A stretch of 64,000 nt of DNA from CAVVIH01 sp963748295 (GTDB taxonomy: Bacteria > Acidobacteriota > Vicinamibacteria > Vicinamibacterales > 2-12-FULL-66-21). Of the stretch, positions 8,497 to 19,836 are shown piece by piece. The notes beneath the pieces were generated by a model. The model did not search any database, was not told where the DNA came from, and worked only from the letters and a program-made list of their open reading frames with translations. The stretch covers positions 1 to 64,000 of the forward strand of contig CAVVIH010000008.1 of the NCBI GenBank assembly GCA_963748295.1, written 5' to 3'. Made by a program: the position numbers and the translations under genes. The number at the start of each line of letters is the position of its first letter. Positions within the stretch are counted from its first letter, which is position 1.

Positions 8497-9629
8497 GTCC
8501 GGACCCTTTCCCACTGCTTCGACGCCGCCGACGCGAGGACCGCGTCGGTGACGCGATCGGTCGCGAGCCCGTCACGGAAGGTCGGCGGCGCGCTCTTGCC
8601 GTGTGCCGCCGCGCGCACGAACTCCATGAACTGATGTGTGAAGGTGTGCTCGTAGCCAATCTGCAGGCCGGGCACCCACCAGTGCTTCATGTACGGCTGA
8701 TCGCCGTCGGTAACGTGGATGTTGCGCCAGCCGCGCACGCGCCCCTCGTCCTGGTGATCGAAGTACTGGATCCGATGCAGATCGTGAAGGTCCCAGAACG
8801 CGGACGCATGCTCGCCGTTGATCTCCAGCGTGTAGAGCGCCTTGTGCCCGCGCGCATACCGTGTCGCCTCGAATGTCGCGAGCGATCCGTTCTCGAAGCG
8901 CGCCAGGAATGCGCTCGCATCGTCGATCCCCACCGGCTCCACTTTGCCCGTGAGGTTGTGCTTGCGCTCCCTGATGAACGTTTCGGTCATCGCGCTCACT
9001 TCCGCGATCGGACCGTTCAGCCACATCGCAGTGTCGATGTTGTGCGCCAGCAGGTCGCCGGTGACTCCGCTTCCCGCCACCGAGACGTCGAGCCGCCACA
9101 GGCCTTCGCCGCCCTGCGGCAGGTCGCGCGAGATCGTCCAGTCCTGCAGAAACTTCGCACGATAGTGAAAGATGCGTCCGAACTTCTTCTCGTCGATGAG
9201 CTGCCGGATCATCGTCACGGCGGGCACGAAGCGGTAGTTGTACCAGACACCGTTCGGCACCCCCGCCTGCTCGACCGCGGCCACCATCTCCGACGCTTCC
9301 GTCGCGTTCCGCCCGAGCGGCTTCTCACACATCACCATCTTGCCGGCTTTCGCGGCCGCGATAGCGATCGCGTGATGCGTGTCGTTCGGGCTGGCGATGT
9401 CGATGAGATCGATGTCCGGGCGCGCCACGAGATCGCGCCAGTCGGTGTGATAGGACTCGTAGCCCCAATTGTGCGCGAACGTCTTGACGCGTTCCTCGTT
9501 TCGCGCCGCTACCGCCTTGAGCACGGGCTTCCATGGCAAGTCGAAGAACACCGCTGCCTGCCGGTACGCATTCGAGTGCGTCCGCCCCATGAAGCCGTAC
9601 CCGACGAGGCCGATGTTGAGGTCCTTCAA
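8493..9629 (-). CDS. Gfo/Idh/MocA family NAD(P)-dependent oxidoreductase
   Basis: Intact 378-residue protein. The N-terminal Rossmann domain opens with IGLVGYGFMGRTHSNAY (glycine-rich dinucleotide loop), followed by DIASPNDTHHAIA and the family motif CEKPLGRNATEA with the catalytic lysine. The C-terminal alpha/beta domain contains GVTGDLLAHNIDTAMWL, where the aspartate-histidine segment is typical of sugar-binding members. No Tat signal is seen, so it is probably cytoplasmic. Members oxidise or epimerise sugars and inositols. It lies between a TIM-barrel isomerase gene and DUF1080, an arrangement seen in 3-keto-glycoside pathways. Confidence 0.93.
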   Translation of the reverse strand: MKDLNIGLVGYGFMGRTHSNAYRQAAVFFDLPWKPVLKAVAARNEERVKTFAHNWGYESYHTDWRDLVARPDIDLIDIASPNDTHHAIAIAAAKAGKMVMCEKPLGRNATEASEMVAAVEQAGVPNGVWYNYRFVPAVTMIRQLIDEKKFGRIFHYRAKFLQDWTISRDLPQGGEGLWRLDVSVAGSGVTGDLLAHNIDTAMWLNGPIAEVSAMTETFIRERKHNLTGKVEPVGIDDASAFLARFENGSLATFEATRYARGHKALYTLEINGEHASAFWDLHDLHRIQYFDHQDEGRVRGWRNIHVTDGDQPYMKHWWVPGLQIGYEHTFTHQFMEFVRAAAHGKSAPPTFRDGLATDRVTDAVLASAASKQWERVRT

Positions 9630-9632
9630 CGG

Positions 9633-10683
<1,051 letters not shown>

Positions 10684-10686
10684 ACG

Positions 10687-11902
10687 TTATCTTCCGGGCG
10701 CCTCGGGGTTTCCGGGCCCAAAGTGTTTGAGGATGACGAGCGGATCGCTGTCGCTGCGGTTCTCGATGCGCACGCCGGCCGCCGCCGCGTCGGCGGTCAC
10801 GAAGAGCTCGTCCTCCGTCATCTGTCCGAATCGAATCATCGCGGGCGTCGAGACCTGAAGCGACCCGAACGTGCCGTGACCCTGGGTCAGGATCAATCCG
10901 TATGCGCCGGCGTCCTTGATCGTCACCGTGCGCTTCGGCAGCACCGTCAGCTCCTTCGCGGAGTACCAGCGAGTCCCATAAGTCACCCACTGCTCGCGGT
11001 ATCCATCGGGTTCCGTCTCGGCGAACGGCTTCACGGGCTTGGGCCAGTATCGGTTGCTCTCGGCGAACCGCGGATTCACGTTCGCGTCCCAGTCCAGCAG
11101 ATCGATGATGTAGTCGAGATCCTGCTGCCGGTCAGGCGGGACGTCTTTCACGAGCAGCTCCCACGGCGTGATGCGGCCTTCGACCTCCGACTGGAACATC
11201 GCGAACACATCGCTGTTCACCTGCGGCTCGTAGGTCAGCAGCGATCCCGGCGCATGCAGGATTCCCGGATCGATCTGCCAGCCGCTTCCGCGCTCCAGGC
11301 GATACGCGCGCGACAAGTAGGTGATGCCGTTGTCGCCCCTGTTCCAGTTCTCGAGGCAGCGACGCACCTGGTCTCTCGTCGTGCCGGGCTCGAGCCCCAT
11401 GAAGGTGTACGGATAGTTGTTGTCGGTCGGGTTGTATTGCGGCGGAAAGTAGTACGCCTCTGGCTTGCCGCGGCGGCCGACTCTTCTGCGCGTGCTCGTC
11501 GCTACTGGTGCAGGTGATGCGGGATCGGTCCCATGTTGTCGAAGAACTTGCAGAGCAGGTTCCAGCCTCTTCTCCCGCTCCATCGTGTCCTTGCCGAGCA
11601 GCAGATCGCCGGCCGAGTCGACCGCGGCCTTCAACAGCAGACGCTGACCGTTCGGGAGCCGCACATAACTCAGGCCCTCGTCCGGCGGGGGTGCCAGGCC
11701 CGTTGTCGGCATTCGTCGTGGACGAAAACCACCGCTCGTTGATGCCGCCGCGGTGCGCGCCGTACGCATACAAGTCGTCCGGATGCAGCCGCAGTCGACG
11801 CCCCGGGATGCATGAACGATCGTGGCACCCAGCACGGCTCGAGGCGAAGGATGCCGCCGCTGACGGTTCGATGAGGTCCTGGATCTGTGCGCGATCAGCC
11901 AT
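10687..11902 (-). pseudogene. Cupin protein resembling mannose-6-phosphate isomerase, frameshifted near its 5' end
   Basis: The last ~260 residues are in one frame (GKPEAYYFPPQYN, TRDQVRRCLENWNRGDNGITYL, GSGWQIDPGILHAPGSLLTYEP, GRITPWELLVKDVPPD) and look like a class I mannose-6-phosphate isomerase/cupin. The beginning (MADRAQIQDLIE from the ATG at 11902, then GGINERWFSSTTNADNGPG, PDEGLSYVRLPNGQRLLLK and a piece that would restore HLHQSDEHAQK, the cupin metal motif) is spread over three frames, so at least three indels lie between about 11470 and 11860. IDPGILHAPG carries another likely metal-binding histidine. It probably isomerises a sugar of the surrounding pathway. Confidence 0.65.
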
Positions 11903-11920
11903 GTGGTTCGTGCCTTCACC

Positions 11921-13661
11921 TCAGTGCTCCATTGGAATCCCGAAAGCATAGAGGTGATTGTCGTAGGTGACGAGATACACCTGGCCGCCGCCGGCCGAGA
12001 GTCCGCCGCGCGCGAATGACGTGATCCTCGTTCCACTGCTCCACATCGTCTTGCCCGTCGCGGCGTCGAGCACGTAGAGAACGGCCGGCACTGACTTCTG
12101 CGCGCGCTGCGCGGACGTCAGAGGACGCCGGCGTGCCGCGATATTCACCGCTCGAGACGGCGATGACCATGCCGTTCACGACAATCGGCGCGAGCGGCGA
12201 CGTCAGATCGCGCGACTGCCAGCCTGGAGCGAGCGACCAATTGCCCCCTTCGTCCACCAACTTGAACGCGACGACGCGTCCGGTCGGCGCGGGGCCGTTT
12301 GGCGCGAACTTCACCTCGCTCGTCGTGCCCGAAGCCGTCGCGAGGATCCAGCGGCTGCCCTCGTCTTCGAACGTCGCGAGGGCCGTTCCTGCGCCGGGGC
12401 CCGTGAACTTCGGCGTCGCGGCGAGCGGCGTCTTGTGATCGCTGCCGCCGAGCGATGCCGCGTCGAGCAGGTACAGGCGTCCATCGTTCGCGGTCACCGC
12501 GATCAGATCCTTGTCCTTGTGGCGAACGACGATTGGCGTCGCGTTGAAGTCGGCGCCGGGCGCGGTGAACCAGTCCTTCGGTGTCAGCGTCTCGCGATCG
12601 AGGGCGACGATCGAGTCGGAGTGCGCCGCCTTCGCGGGCCGAACCGAGCGCGACGTAGATCGTGCCGTCGGTGCCAAGCGCGAGCCCGGACTGCTCCGGC
12701 GATATCCGCGCCGCCCGTTTTCCAGGAGACGGTCTTCCGCTCGGCGGGCGGAACGGTGAGATCCATCGCCCACACCGCATTCGGCGCCGCCCCGCACTCG
12801 CCGGATGTCGTCGTGTAGACGACGCCATCGATCCAGATCAGCGCCGAAGGTTTCGTGTCAGGTGGAAGGAACGGCACCGGCGGCTCCATGTCGGCGCCGT
12901 TGCTGACATAGAGGGTGTGGATGTAGCCATCGCCGCCGACGGCGAACAGCGGATCGACGCCGCCGAAGCCAATCGGCGCGGGACCACGGCGACCCCCGCG
13001 GCAGCGCTCCACCTTGCGCGAGCGGGGGCCGCACCGCCGGCCGCGCGCCGCCGCGCGGGTTGTGGCGGCGTCTGGCTCAGGACCGCCGCGCCTTTTCCCG
13101 GCTCGCCCACGGCGCTTCCATTTCGAACGCCGCCGCCGCCACCCCCTCCGCCACCACCAGCGGGCGTGGCCGGCGCGAGCACCGTGCGCCGGCTCGGCAT
13201 CGCGATCAGACCGCCGGGACAGTCCATCGAGCTCGGTGGCTGGCCGCCGGTCGCCGCCGTGTAATTGAGGACCGTCGTCCAGTACGGGCGCGCGAGGTCC
13301 GTGTCGATCGAGAACACGCGGTCGTCGCTGCCGCCGAAGAACGCCAGGCTCTTGAAGCCGCGGTAGCCGATCAGGCGATCGAGCAGGACCGGCGGCGTCA
13401 ACGAGTTCAGCTGACGGCTGGCGTTCTCGAACTTCATCTTCCAGAGGAACGCGAACTCGCCCTTCTGCACGGCCTCCTTCGTGAGCCGTGCGTCGGCGCG
13501 CAGCCACCCGCTGCGCTGCGCGTCGAACCCGCTGGTGGTCCATTCGCCGCCGCCACGCCCCTGGGCATGCCCTTCGACTCCGCTCAGGGCGAACAGCAGC
13601 GCCGCGGAGAGCGACACCAGGATGCCGGCGCGAACCAGCCGCTCGATTCGTCCGGCACATG
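11921..13661 (-). pseudogene. Secreted PQQ-binding-like beta-propeller protein 1, frameshifted
   Basis: Joined frames give a ~570-residue exported protein related to PQQ-type quinoprotein/BamB propellers. Visible repeats include FLWKMKFENASRQLNSLTPP, DPLFAVGGDGYIHTLYVSNG, YTTTSGECGAAPNAVWAMDL, LDRETLTPKDWF, TANDGRLYLLDAASLGG and LYVLDAATGKTMWSSGTRIT. A run of about ten glycines (near 13130-13160) splits the first and second blades. At least three frameshifts are needed. The 5' end is uncertain: a good hydrophobic start begins at the GTG near 13617, and the signal-peptide region contains a copy of the TCGACTCCGCTCAGGG repeat. It is probably paralogous to the next protein, which lies directly upstream. 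Confidence 0.7.
13569..13590. repeat. Short repeat family C copy inside PQQ propeller 1 signal peptide
   Basis: GCCCTTCGACTCCGCTCAGG followed by GC matches the intergenic family C unit (CCTTCGACTCGCTACGCTCGCTCAGG) with an internal deletion. It encodes ALSGVEG at the end of the signal peptide. Confidence 0.6.
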
Positions 13662-13662
13662 G

Positions 13663-15262
13663 CTAGTTCGTCCCGCCCTTCGGCTTGACGCCGAAGCAAT
13701 ACATCGTGCCGTCGAAGGTTCCGAGATAGACACGGCCGTTGGCGACCGCGAGGCTGCTGAAGTGGCTGAACGACGTGATCTGATCGCCGCTCGACCACAA
13801 CTCGGCGCCGGTCAGCGCGTCGAGCGCATAGAGCGTCGCATGCCCCGAGCGCGCGATTCGATTCGCCGACGTGTTGTACGACAAGCCCGGCGTCGAAGGT
13901 CGCCTGCGTCGGCGTCCTCGCCGTTCCCGTACGCGAAGACGACACCGTTGGCGATCACGACCGGATCGGCCTGCCACATGTTGCGCGAGAGCCAGGCCGG
14001 CGAGAGCTGCAGCTTGCCCGCCCTTCTCTTCCAGCTTGAAGGCGGCGACCGCTCCCTGCATGACCTGCCCGTACTCGATCGGCGCCGTGAACGCCGAGTG
14101 CTTCGGTCCCCAGAAGGGCACCAGGATCCAGCGCGTGCCGTTCGATTCCTCCCACGTCGCGAGCGCGCCCCAGACGCCTGCCCCGGCGAACTGCACTTCC
14201 TCGTTGCAGATGAGCGGCGTCCTGTAGACGGGCGTCCGATGGTCTTCCCCGCCGAGGCTGCTGGTGTCGAGCAGCCACACGCGGCATTCCTTGCTGGTGT
14301 GTACGGTGTATTCCTTCCCCTTGAAGTCGAACACGGGGCCGGTCGCATTCATGTCGAGGTCGCGCTTCCGAAGCCAGTACGCGTTCGATGGCGCATACCA
14401 GTCGGTCATCTCGAGCGCCTTGGTCTCCGGGTTCTGCTTCACCCCGATGATCGCCTGCCCGTAGATCTGCCGCTCAGGGTAATAGTCGCCGTCGCCGCTG
14501 CCGGCATACACGGTGCCGTCCTTGCCGATTGACGCCCCGAGCCGCGGCCACAGGCCGCCGCTGCCCGGATTGAAGCTGCCGACTTTCTTCGTCGCCAGGT
14601 CGAACCCGTAGAACTGGTTCGGCGTCCCGCCGCAGCCCTGCGCGGTGGTCGTGTACAGCACGTTGTTGTGGATGTTCAGCGCGTAGGGCTTGCCGTTCGG
14701 CGGGAGAAACAGCTCGGGGGGCGCGATCTCCTCGCCGGTGGCCGGATCCAGCGTGCGGAGCCGTCCGTCCCACGAGATGGCGTAGACCTTGTACTTCCCG
14801 GGCGTCTCAGTCGGCACCGCAATCGGCGTGGCCGTCTGGCCGCCGGGACAGAGCGGGCCGCCGCCGCGGCCGGTGTCCTCGTACGTGCTGTCGAAATGGC
14901 GCTTCCAGATCTGCGTGCCCTTCTCGACGTCGATGCCGTAGATATTGTCGGAGACGCCTGCGACGATGGCGATCTCGCGCGGCCCGCCCGGCCACCTGCA
15001 CGTCGCCGATGATCAGCGGCGCAAACAGGTTGTGCATCTGCCGCGGCTGGTTGTCCAGCTTCACCTTCCAGATCAGCGTCATCTCCCTGACCGTCGCCGG
15101 ACTGATCAGGGTCTCGTTGCGCTGCCAGGACGTCCGCTGCGGGTCGCCGCCATCGGTGAGCCAATTCGCGCGGCGTCCGGTCTGCGCGTGCGGGCCTGTC
15201 TCCAACGCGGACGCCAGGCAGATCGCGCCGACGACGCCGAAAACGAATCGCTGCATGACCAT
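13663..15262 (-). pseudogene. Secreted PQQ-binding-like beta-propeller protein 2, frameshifted
   Basis: Starts at ATG 15262 with a signal peptide (FVFGVVGAICLASALETG). The mature protein begins TDGGDPQRTSWQRNETL, a quinoprotein-like N-terminus, and shows propeller blades (YKVYAISWDGRLRTLDPATG, HNNVLYTTTAQGCGG, SIGKDGTVYAGSGDGDYYP, YALDALTGAELWSSGDQIT). Frames change near 14990, 14820 and 13900-14030. Length is about 530 residues. It has the same architecture as its downstream neighbour (blade end LWSSGDQIT versus MWSSGTRIT), so the pair arose by duplication. It could be a PQQ-dependent dehydrogenase or a non-enzymatic propeller; the Trp docking motifs cannot be checked by eye. Confidence 0.7.
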
Positions 15263-15274
15263 CTCCTCGAACGC

Positions 15275-15325
15275 GAGCTTTCACATATCACATGAGACCC
15301 TGTTTTGTCCTGACCGTGAAAGCTC
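15275..15325. other. Perfect 10-bp inverted repeat between TonB receptor and PQQ gene
   Basis: GAGCTTTCAC at 15275-15284 is matched exactly by GTGAAAGCTC at 15316-15325, with a 31-base loop. It occupies the 85-base gap between the TonB receptor stop and the start of the next gene of the same strand. It could be an RNA stem that sets the ratio between the abundant receptor and the downstream enzymes, or a regulator site. There is no U-tract on the minus-strand side, so it is not a classic terminator. Confidence 0.5.
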
Positions 15326-15347
15326 CTTCTTGGTCGATGCAGTGGCG

Positions 15348-18300
15348 TCAGAAGCTCAGGTGCGCGCCGAGCTGAATGCGCCGCGCGTTCAACGTGGCCC
15401 CCGTCAACGTGCCGAAGACCGTCGGATTGGTCAACGCCCCGGTCGCGTAATCGAAGTTCGCGTTGGTATTGACCGCTGTCCATTGATCCGTGTTGAAAGC
15501 GTTGTACAGCTCAACGCGGAACTGGAGCCTTCGGGCGCCGCCCAGCGGGACGTTCTTGAACACCGAGAAGTCCCAGTTCGTGTATCCCGGGCCCAGATAC
15601 TCGTCGTTCAACGCGGTGCCGAGACGGAACTGATCGGTCGGCGGCGCGACGCACTCCGTCCTGAACTGACGGTCGAAGGTCCGCTCTCCGCGCGGCAGAT
15701 TCGGATCGCACGTGAAGATGACCCGGCTCGCTCCGCCGTTGATGGCCCCGGTCCCGGCTGAGCGCACCCGTCGGCACGTTGCTGTACGAGTAGGTGAGAT
15801 TCCCGTACGTGCCGGTCGTGAGCGTCGTCACACCCGAGACCTGCCAGTTGTCGAAGATCGCCCTGGTGACGACGTGGTCCCACTTCTGGCTGAGCCCTGG
15901 GATTTCATAGCTGTAGTTGAACACCAGCACATGCGGCCGCCGTCCGGCGGACGTAGTAGTTCCTCGCCCGATTGTCCTCCACGAATGGATCGATGGCGCC
16001 CAGACTCTTGTTCACAATCTGATACGTGTAGGCGGCGCCGAATGCGAGACCATCCGCCGAGCGCCGGCGGTTCACCGCAAACTGCAGCGAGTGATAGTCG
16101 GAGTAGCCGCTGAATTCGCGCTGCGTAATCGTGCCGTATCCCACGAACGGGCGCAGCAGATCGTCGGGCAGCGGCTGCGCCTGGCCGCCCACGACATTGG
16201 TCGGATCGAGGCTCGATGGCTGATAGGTGTAGCCATACGGCTGGCCGTTGAGAGGCCGGTTGATGAGCTGATTGCGCCCGGCGTTTCCGACGTACGCGAC
16301 GTCAGCCGTGAGGTTGAAGCCGACGTCCCGCTGTACGCCCAGGCTCCAGTTGTAAACCACCGGCGCCGTGAACTCGTTGATCCGCCGTACGTTGCTCGGC
16401 GTCGCCGTGAGAGGGCTCGAGAGGAGGCCCGTGAGCGTCGTGTAGTTGGTGACGTAGGTGTTCAGGAGCGGCTGCAGCTCGATCAGATCGAGGATGTTGT
16501 CGTCGGCGTAGCGATCGTAGAAGACGCCGGCGCCGCCCCGGACGGCGGTCTTGCCGTCGCCCGTGACGTCCCAGGCGAAGCTGACACGGGGTGCCGCCCT
16601 GAACGGCGACTCCTGCTGCGGGGTGCCGTCGTACACCTGCATCCCGTTGTTGAAGTCGCCGGAGCCGGGCACCAGGCGTCCGACGTACACCAGCGGCAGG
16701 ACCTCGCCGGTGAGCGGGTTGACGGCGCGGCGTCCCTGCGCCGTCGTGATCGGCCGATACAGCAACGGGGCCGCCGTGCCCGTGAAGTTCCCCGGCTCGA
16801 ACTGCGCCACTTGATCGCCGTGGCTCTCGGTCGGGGTCATGAAGTAGAAGCGCACGCCCGCATCGAGGGTGAGATTTCCGTTCACGCGCCAGTTGTCCTG
16901 CGCGTACCACTCCGTGATCAGGAATCTGCCATGCGCCGACGGATGGCCGTTCGATTCCGTGTATCTGCGAGACGGCTCCCAGCAGCGCGTTGGAGAACCC
17001 GGCATTGGTGTTGAGCGCGTTCGCGGCGTCGTTATTGAAACTGAAGTTCCCGTTGAAGCTCGATGACCGTGCCGCCGGGCGCGTGGTGTGCTCGAAGAAG
17101 AGGCCCGCCTTCATGGTGTGCGCGCCCTTGAGTTTCGTGACGTTGCCCGACACGTTGAACAGCGTGTTGTAGCCGAAGAACGGGAACCGCTGCTCGATGC
17201 CGAACGAGGCGATCGTTCCCGGGGGACCGCCGTTGAACGACGCCTGCGGCAGCAGGGACTGGGGGTTCGCTTGCGGAAAGAACTGCGGGAGGCCTGGCAG
17301 CACCACGCGGCGGTCGTTCGCATCGAGCGCTGCCTGGTCGAATGGGCTCGTGTATTGATGCGCCCAGTTCACGCCAATCGTGAACTCCCCGAACGTGGTC
17401 GGGTTGAAGGTGTGCAGCAGCGTGTTGACGTAGCTGATCGTGTCGATCTCGTACTTTGTCGCCATCTGCGGCCAGCCGCCGGCCGAACCGAGCAGCGACA
17501 CGCCTCCCGAGCGCTTCTCGTACCCCCACTGAAGGCGTCCGTACATCAGGGTGTTCTGCGCGACGTTCCAATCCATGCGGAGGACCTGATCGTTGCGGGG
17601 CCAATCCTGTGCGGTCTGGAATACATAGTTGAACTGGTTCGTCCCGGTCGGATCCGTGGCATTCGGCGGCGGGAGCAGATTGAGGAGCGCCTGGCCCACG
17701 GGATCGATGCGGTCGGCCGGAATGACGTTGCCGGGGAAGCAGGCGGGCCCGCCCGTGGTCGCGCTGCAATTCCCTGTCAGGAGAGGATCCCGTATGTTGA
17801 CGCGACGGCCCTGGGTGTCCACCGTCTGTGAAAAATCGCCTCGCCGCTCGAGCGCCGTCGGCATGCGTCGCTGATTCAGGTTCCCGGGGTCGGTGCGGGC
17901 GAGCAAATCCTGGGAGAAGAAGAAGAACAGTTTGTTGCGGCCCCGGTTGAACTCGGTGCCTGGAATGAGCACCGGGCCGCCAAGCGTCCATGCCGCGTTA
18001 TCGAAGGTGTACGGCGCGGCATCGCACTGTGCCGTCTGACCCGAGTCACACTGCTGGCGGCGCAGGTACTCGTTGCCGTTGAACGCCTGGTCGCGCTTGT
18101 AATACGCCGCAGTCCCACGAAAATCCTTCGAGCCGCTGCGCGTGATGACGCTGATCGTGGCGCCCGAGCTGCGGCCGTATTCTGCCTGGAAATTCGACGT
18201 CTGCACCTTGATTTCCGCGATCGAATCGAGCGCCGGGGCGGCGTAGTTCGCGCCGTTCTGGCCGGTGTCCTTGTTGGTGACGCCGTCGTACGAAAAGTTG

Positions 18301-18869
18301 AACGAGGTGCGGCCGTTGATCGACAGGTTGTTCATGTTCTCCCAGCCTGGCGCCTCGCGGTTCCTCGTGTCGATGACCCCGGGCAGCAGCTTCAGGTAGC
18401 CCGCGAAGTCCCGCCCCTTCAGCGCAATGTCCTCCATCTGCTGGCGCTCGATAACGCCCGACCGCGCGCCGTTCGATGTTTGAACGAGTGTCGCGTCGCT
18501 CGTGACGGACACGGTTTCCTGGAGCGCGCCGAGCTGCAGCGTAATCGTGCGCAGCGCCAGGCGATCGGTCGATGACAGCACGATGCCCTTTTGCTCGTAG
18601 GTCTTGAACCCGCTGACCACGACCTTCAGGTCGTACGTCCCAGCCAGCAGGTCGGGGAAGATGAACGTGCCGTCCGGGCCGGTCACCGTGTCGCGTACCG
18701 TCGCGGTGGCTGCGTTCGAGATGGTCACCGACACGCCGGGCAGTAACCCGCCGCCCGAGTCCACAATGGTGCCGGAGATGTGACCGGTGAGGCCCTGAGC
18801 CGAAAGCCCGGGCGCGGTGACCGCCACGAGAAAAACGGCGACAACGGTCCTGAAGAACCAATGTGTCAC
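15348..18869 (-). pseudogene. Oar-like TonB-dependent receptor with N-terminal carboxypeptidase-regulatory domain, frameshifted
   Basis: About 1,150 residues when frames are joined near 16960, 15940 and 15760. The likely start is the GTG at 18869, preceded by AAGGAGGAT. After a signal peptide comes a Cna-B/carboxypeptidase regulatory domain (GHISGTIVDSGGGLLPGVSV), then a plug (RQQMEDIALKGRDFAGYLKL, SFNFSYDGVTNKD, IAEIKVQTSNFQAEYGR) and a barrel ending in NARRIQLGAHLSF with the terminal aromatic. These receptors import large substrates such as oligosaccharides across the outer membrane using TonB energy. As first gene of the minus-strand operon it probably supplies the substrate for the enzymes that follow. 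Confidence 0.9.
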
Positions 18870-18969
18870 GGGATCCTCCTTCTGCAAACTCGCCCGTATC
18901 CTGGGCGCGGCGGGTATCCCGATCTAGGAGAAACGTGTCAGAGACTGGTAGAAACGAACTGAAGTCGGC

Positions 18970-19776
18970 CTATTGGCGGTGCCGACGACGGTAGCTGCGG
19001 GGCGTCTCGCCCATGATCCGGCGGAACTCCTTGGTGAAATGGCTCTGATCGGAAAACCCGCATTCGGCGGCCACCGCGGCGATCGGGCGCCGCGAAAACA
19101 CCAGCGCATGGCAGCTCATCCGAACGCGGAGCTGTCGCACGTAGGTGTGGGGCGTGCATAGGTAGGTATCGCGGAACTGGCGATGAAACGACCCGAGCGA
19201 CATACCGCACGTCTGTGCCATCGCAGGGATGCTGACCGGCTCATGATAGTGCTCGCTGATGAACGCCATCGCCGGGGCCAGCCGCGATTCGGTCCAGATT
19301 TTTGATCCCTCCTGCGCCGCCATCGTGGCCACGCCGGCGGTTGCCACGATCCGCCCGCTGGCGTTTCGCACCGGCAGCTTCGACGTGACGATCCATCGCG
19401 GCGTATGGTGGAACACGATCATCTCGACGCGCGAAGTGATGGGTCGGCCCTTCAGGACCTGTGCGTCGTCCATCTGGTACTGGTTGGCGAGGTAGGGCTC
19501 GAACAGGTCGAAATCCGTACGGCCGATGATCTGGTCGCGGCTCGATCGGCCGATGTGCAGCATCAGCGTCGTATTGACCCAGCGAAAAACACCCTTCTTG
19601 TCCTTGATCCAGAACAAGACGTCTTTGAGGTGGTCGAACAGCTCGAAGACGGGATCAACGCGGGCGCCGAGCGATCGCGCCGCCGCTTCGAGTGTCGTTT
19701 CGGCCAAGGAGAAGCCTTTCCCTGCGCGGCCTACGTTGCCAGCTCGGAGCGCCATAGTATTGTGAAAAAAAGCCAA
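18970..19776 (-). CDS. AraC-family regulator with N-terminal PAS-like sensor
   Basis: Intact 268-residue protein. Residues ~40-150 resemble a PAS fold (DVLFWIKDKKGVFRWVN, IIGRTDFDLFEPYLANQY, WIVTSKLPVRNASGRIVATAG). Residues ~165-268 are an AraC DNA-binding domain with two helix-turn-helix units (VSIPAMAQTCGMSLGSFHRQF and RPIAAVAAECGFSDQSHFTKEF, then MGETPRSYR). It lies at the centre of the divergent carbohydrate locus, with the epimerase-like gene diverging 60 bases away and the TonB receptor start just downstream. It is the obvious candidate regulator of both arms; the ligand of the PAS part is unknown. Confidence 0.88.
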   Translation of the reverse strand: MAFFHNTMALRAGNVGRAGKGFSLAETTLEAAARSLGARVDPVFELFDHLKDVLFWIKDKKGVFRWVNTTLMLHIGRSSRDQIIGRTDFDLFEPYLANQYQMDDAQVLKGRPITSRVEMIVFHHTPRWIVTSKLPVRNASGRIVATAGVATMAAQEGSKIWTESRLAPAMAFISEHYHEPVSIPAMAQTCGMSLGSFHRQFRDTYLCTPHTYVRQLRVRMSCHALVFSRRPIAAVAAECGFSDQSHFTKEFRRIMGETPRSYRRRHRQ

Positions 19777-19836
19777 TAGATGTCAGGTTTTTACCAAATT
19801 TGCCCCTGACCTGCCGCGCGGTTATTGTGTGGGCCA
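19777..19836. promoter_or_regulatory. Divergent intergenic region between AraC regulator and epimerase-like gene
   Basis: This 60-base gap is more AT-rich than its surroundings (it contains AATAGATGTCAGGTTTTTACC) and must hold promoters for the regulator on the minus strand and for the plus arm of the locus. No clear -35/-10 pair or operator repeat could be fixed by eye, so the entry marks position only. Confidence 0.4.

Noticed and set aside
5566..8634. Plus-strand open frame of about 1,020 codons through the ADOP permease and cytochrome genes
   Set aside because: Its product is arginine/alanine-rich low-complexity sequence with no family pattern; it is an alternative-frame reading of high-GC genes with strong matches in other frames.
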